Shown: one piece after another, positions 12,929-13,021 of the stretch
Numbering within the stretch: the first letter of the stretch is position 1
Layout of the letters: every line of letters begins with the position of its first letter
Assembly: GCA_015657535.1 (NCBI GenBank)
Contig: JADHZB010000299.1
Span: forward strand, 1-13,021
Direction of reading: 5' to 3'
From: Nephromyces sp. MM_2019
Lineage: Eukaryota > Apicomplexa > Aconoidasida > Nephromycida
Length of the DNA: 13,021 nucleotides
Program-made: the position numbers and the translations under genes
The notes under the pieces: generated by a model
Database searches by the model: none
What the model was told of the DNA's origin: nothing
The model's input: only the letters and a program-made list of their open reading frames with translations

Positions 12929-13021
12929 ACACACATTAAATCAACTCACACACATAAATATAACACACACACATAAATATAACACACACACATAAATATA
13001 ACACACACACATAAATATAAC
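12929..13021. repeat. 19-bp CACACACATAAATATAA array, runs off the edge
   Basis: Four or more copies of AACACACACACATAAATAT. The array is cut by the window end. If the exon at 12746-12890 is real, this would lie in the intron just upstream of it. Confidence 0.9.

Overview
The window looks like nuclear DNA from a unicellular eukaryote, most likely an apicomplexan. It is very A+T-rich and saturated from end to end with short TG/CA tracts. It has spliced genes with GT-AG introns. Its one recognisable domain is a C-terminal AP2 DNA-binding domain of the ApiAP2 type, in a gene with seven introns. The apicomplexan assignment, and a piroplasm-like group within it, is inference from that domain, the intron density and the base composition; the genus cannot be fixed by eye. 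No rRNA, tRNA, CRISPR array or transposon was recognised.

Layout. Positions 1-607 are a 14-copy minisatellite that runs straight into a 3' splice site. Two short + strand exons follow (608-678 and 1152-1215) and form the C-terminal end of a gene that begins to the left of the window. A 386-bp spacer full of CA runs (1216-1601) separates that stop codon from the stop codon of a convergent - strand gene. That gene runs from its ATG at 8500 down to its TAG at 1602. I reconstructed eight exons (8500-8380, 7303-7137, 7052-7007, 6744-6615, 6161-6002, 5482-5227, 4573-3464, 2899-1602). All seven junctions keep the reading frame, and the exons add up to exactly 1096 codons (1095 residues plus stop). 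The protein carries an AP2 domain near its C-terminus. Its middle is rich in Thr, His, Ser and Pro, because CA/TG tracts continue into the coding sequence.

Every long intron of this gene holds its own tandem repeat family. Most of these families are built around TGTGTG or CACACA. The same tracts form the polypyrimidine-like end of several introns (TGTGTGTAG).

Positions 8501-12745 contain no convincing long coding region. They alternate between TG-rich and CA-rich blocks and include a small, less repetitive island at about 10205-10260. A possible set of tiny + strand exons (10223-11050) is described as a weak candidate. A more protein-like - strand exon (12746-12890) may be the 3' end of another gene entering from the right. 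The last ~100 bp start another 19-bp tandem array.

The genes do not suggest a shared pathway. The central gene probably encodes a sequence-specific transcription factor. The unusual feature of the window is that one dinucleotide motif pervades introns, exons, splice sites and spacers alike.
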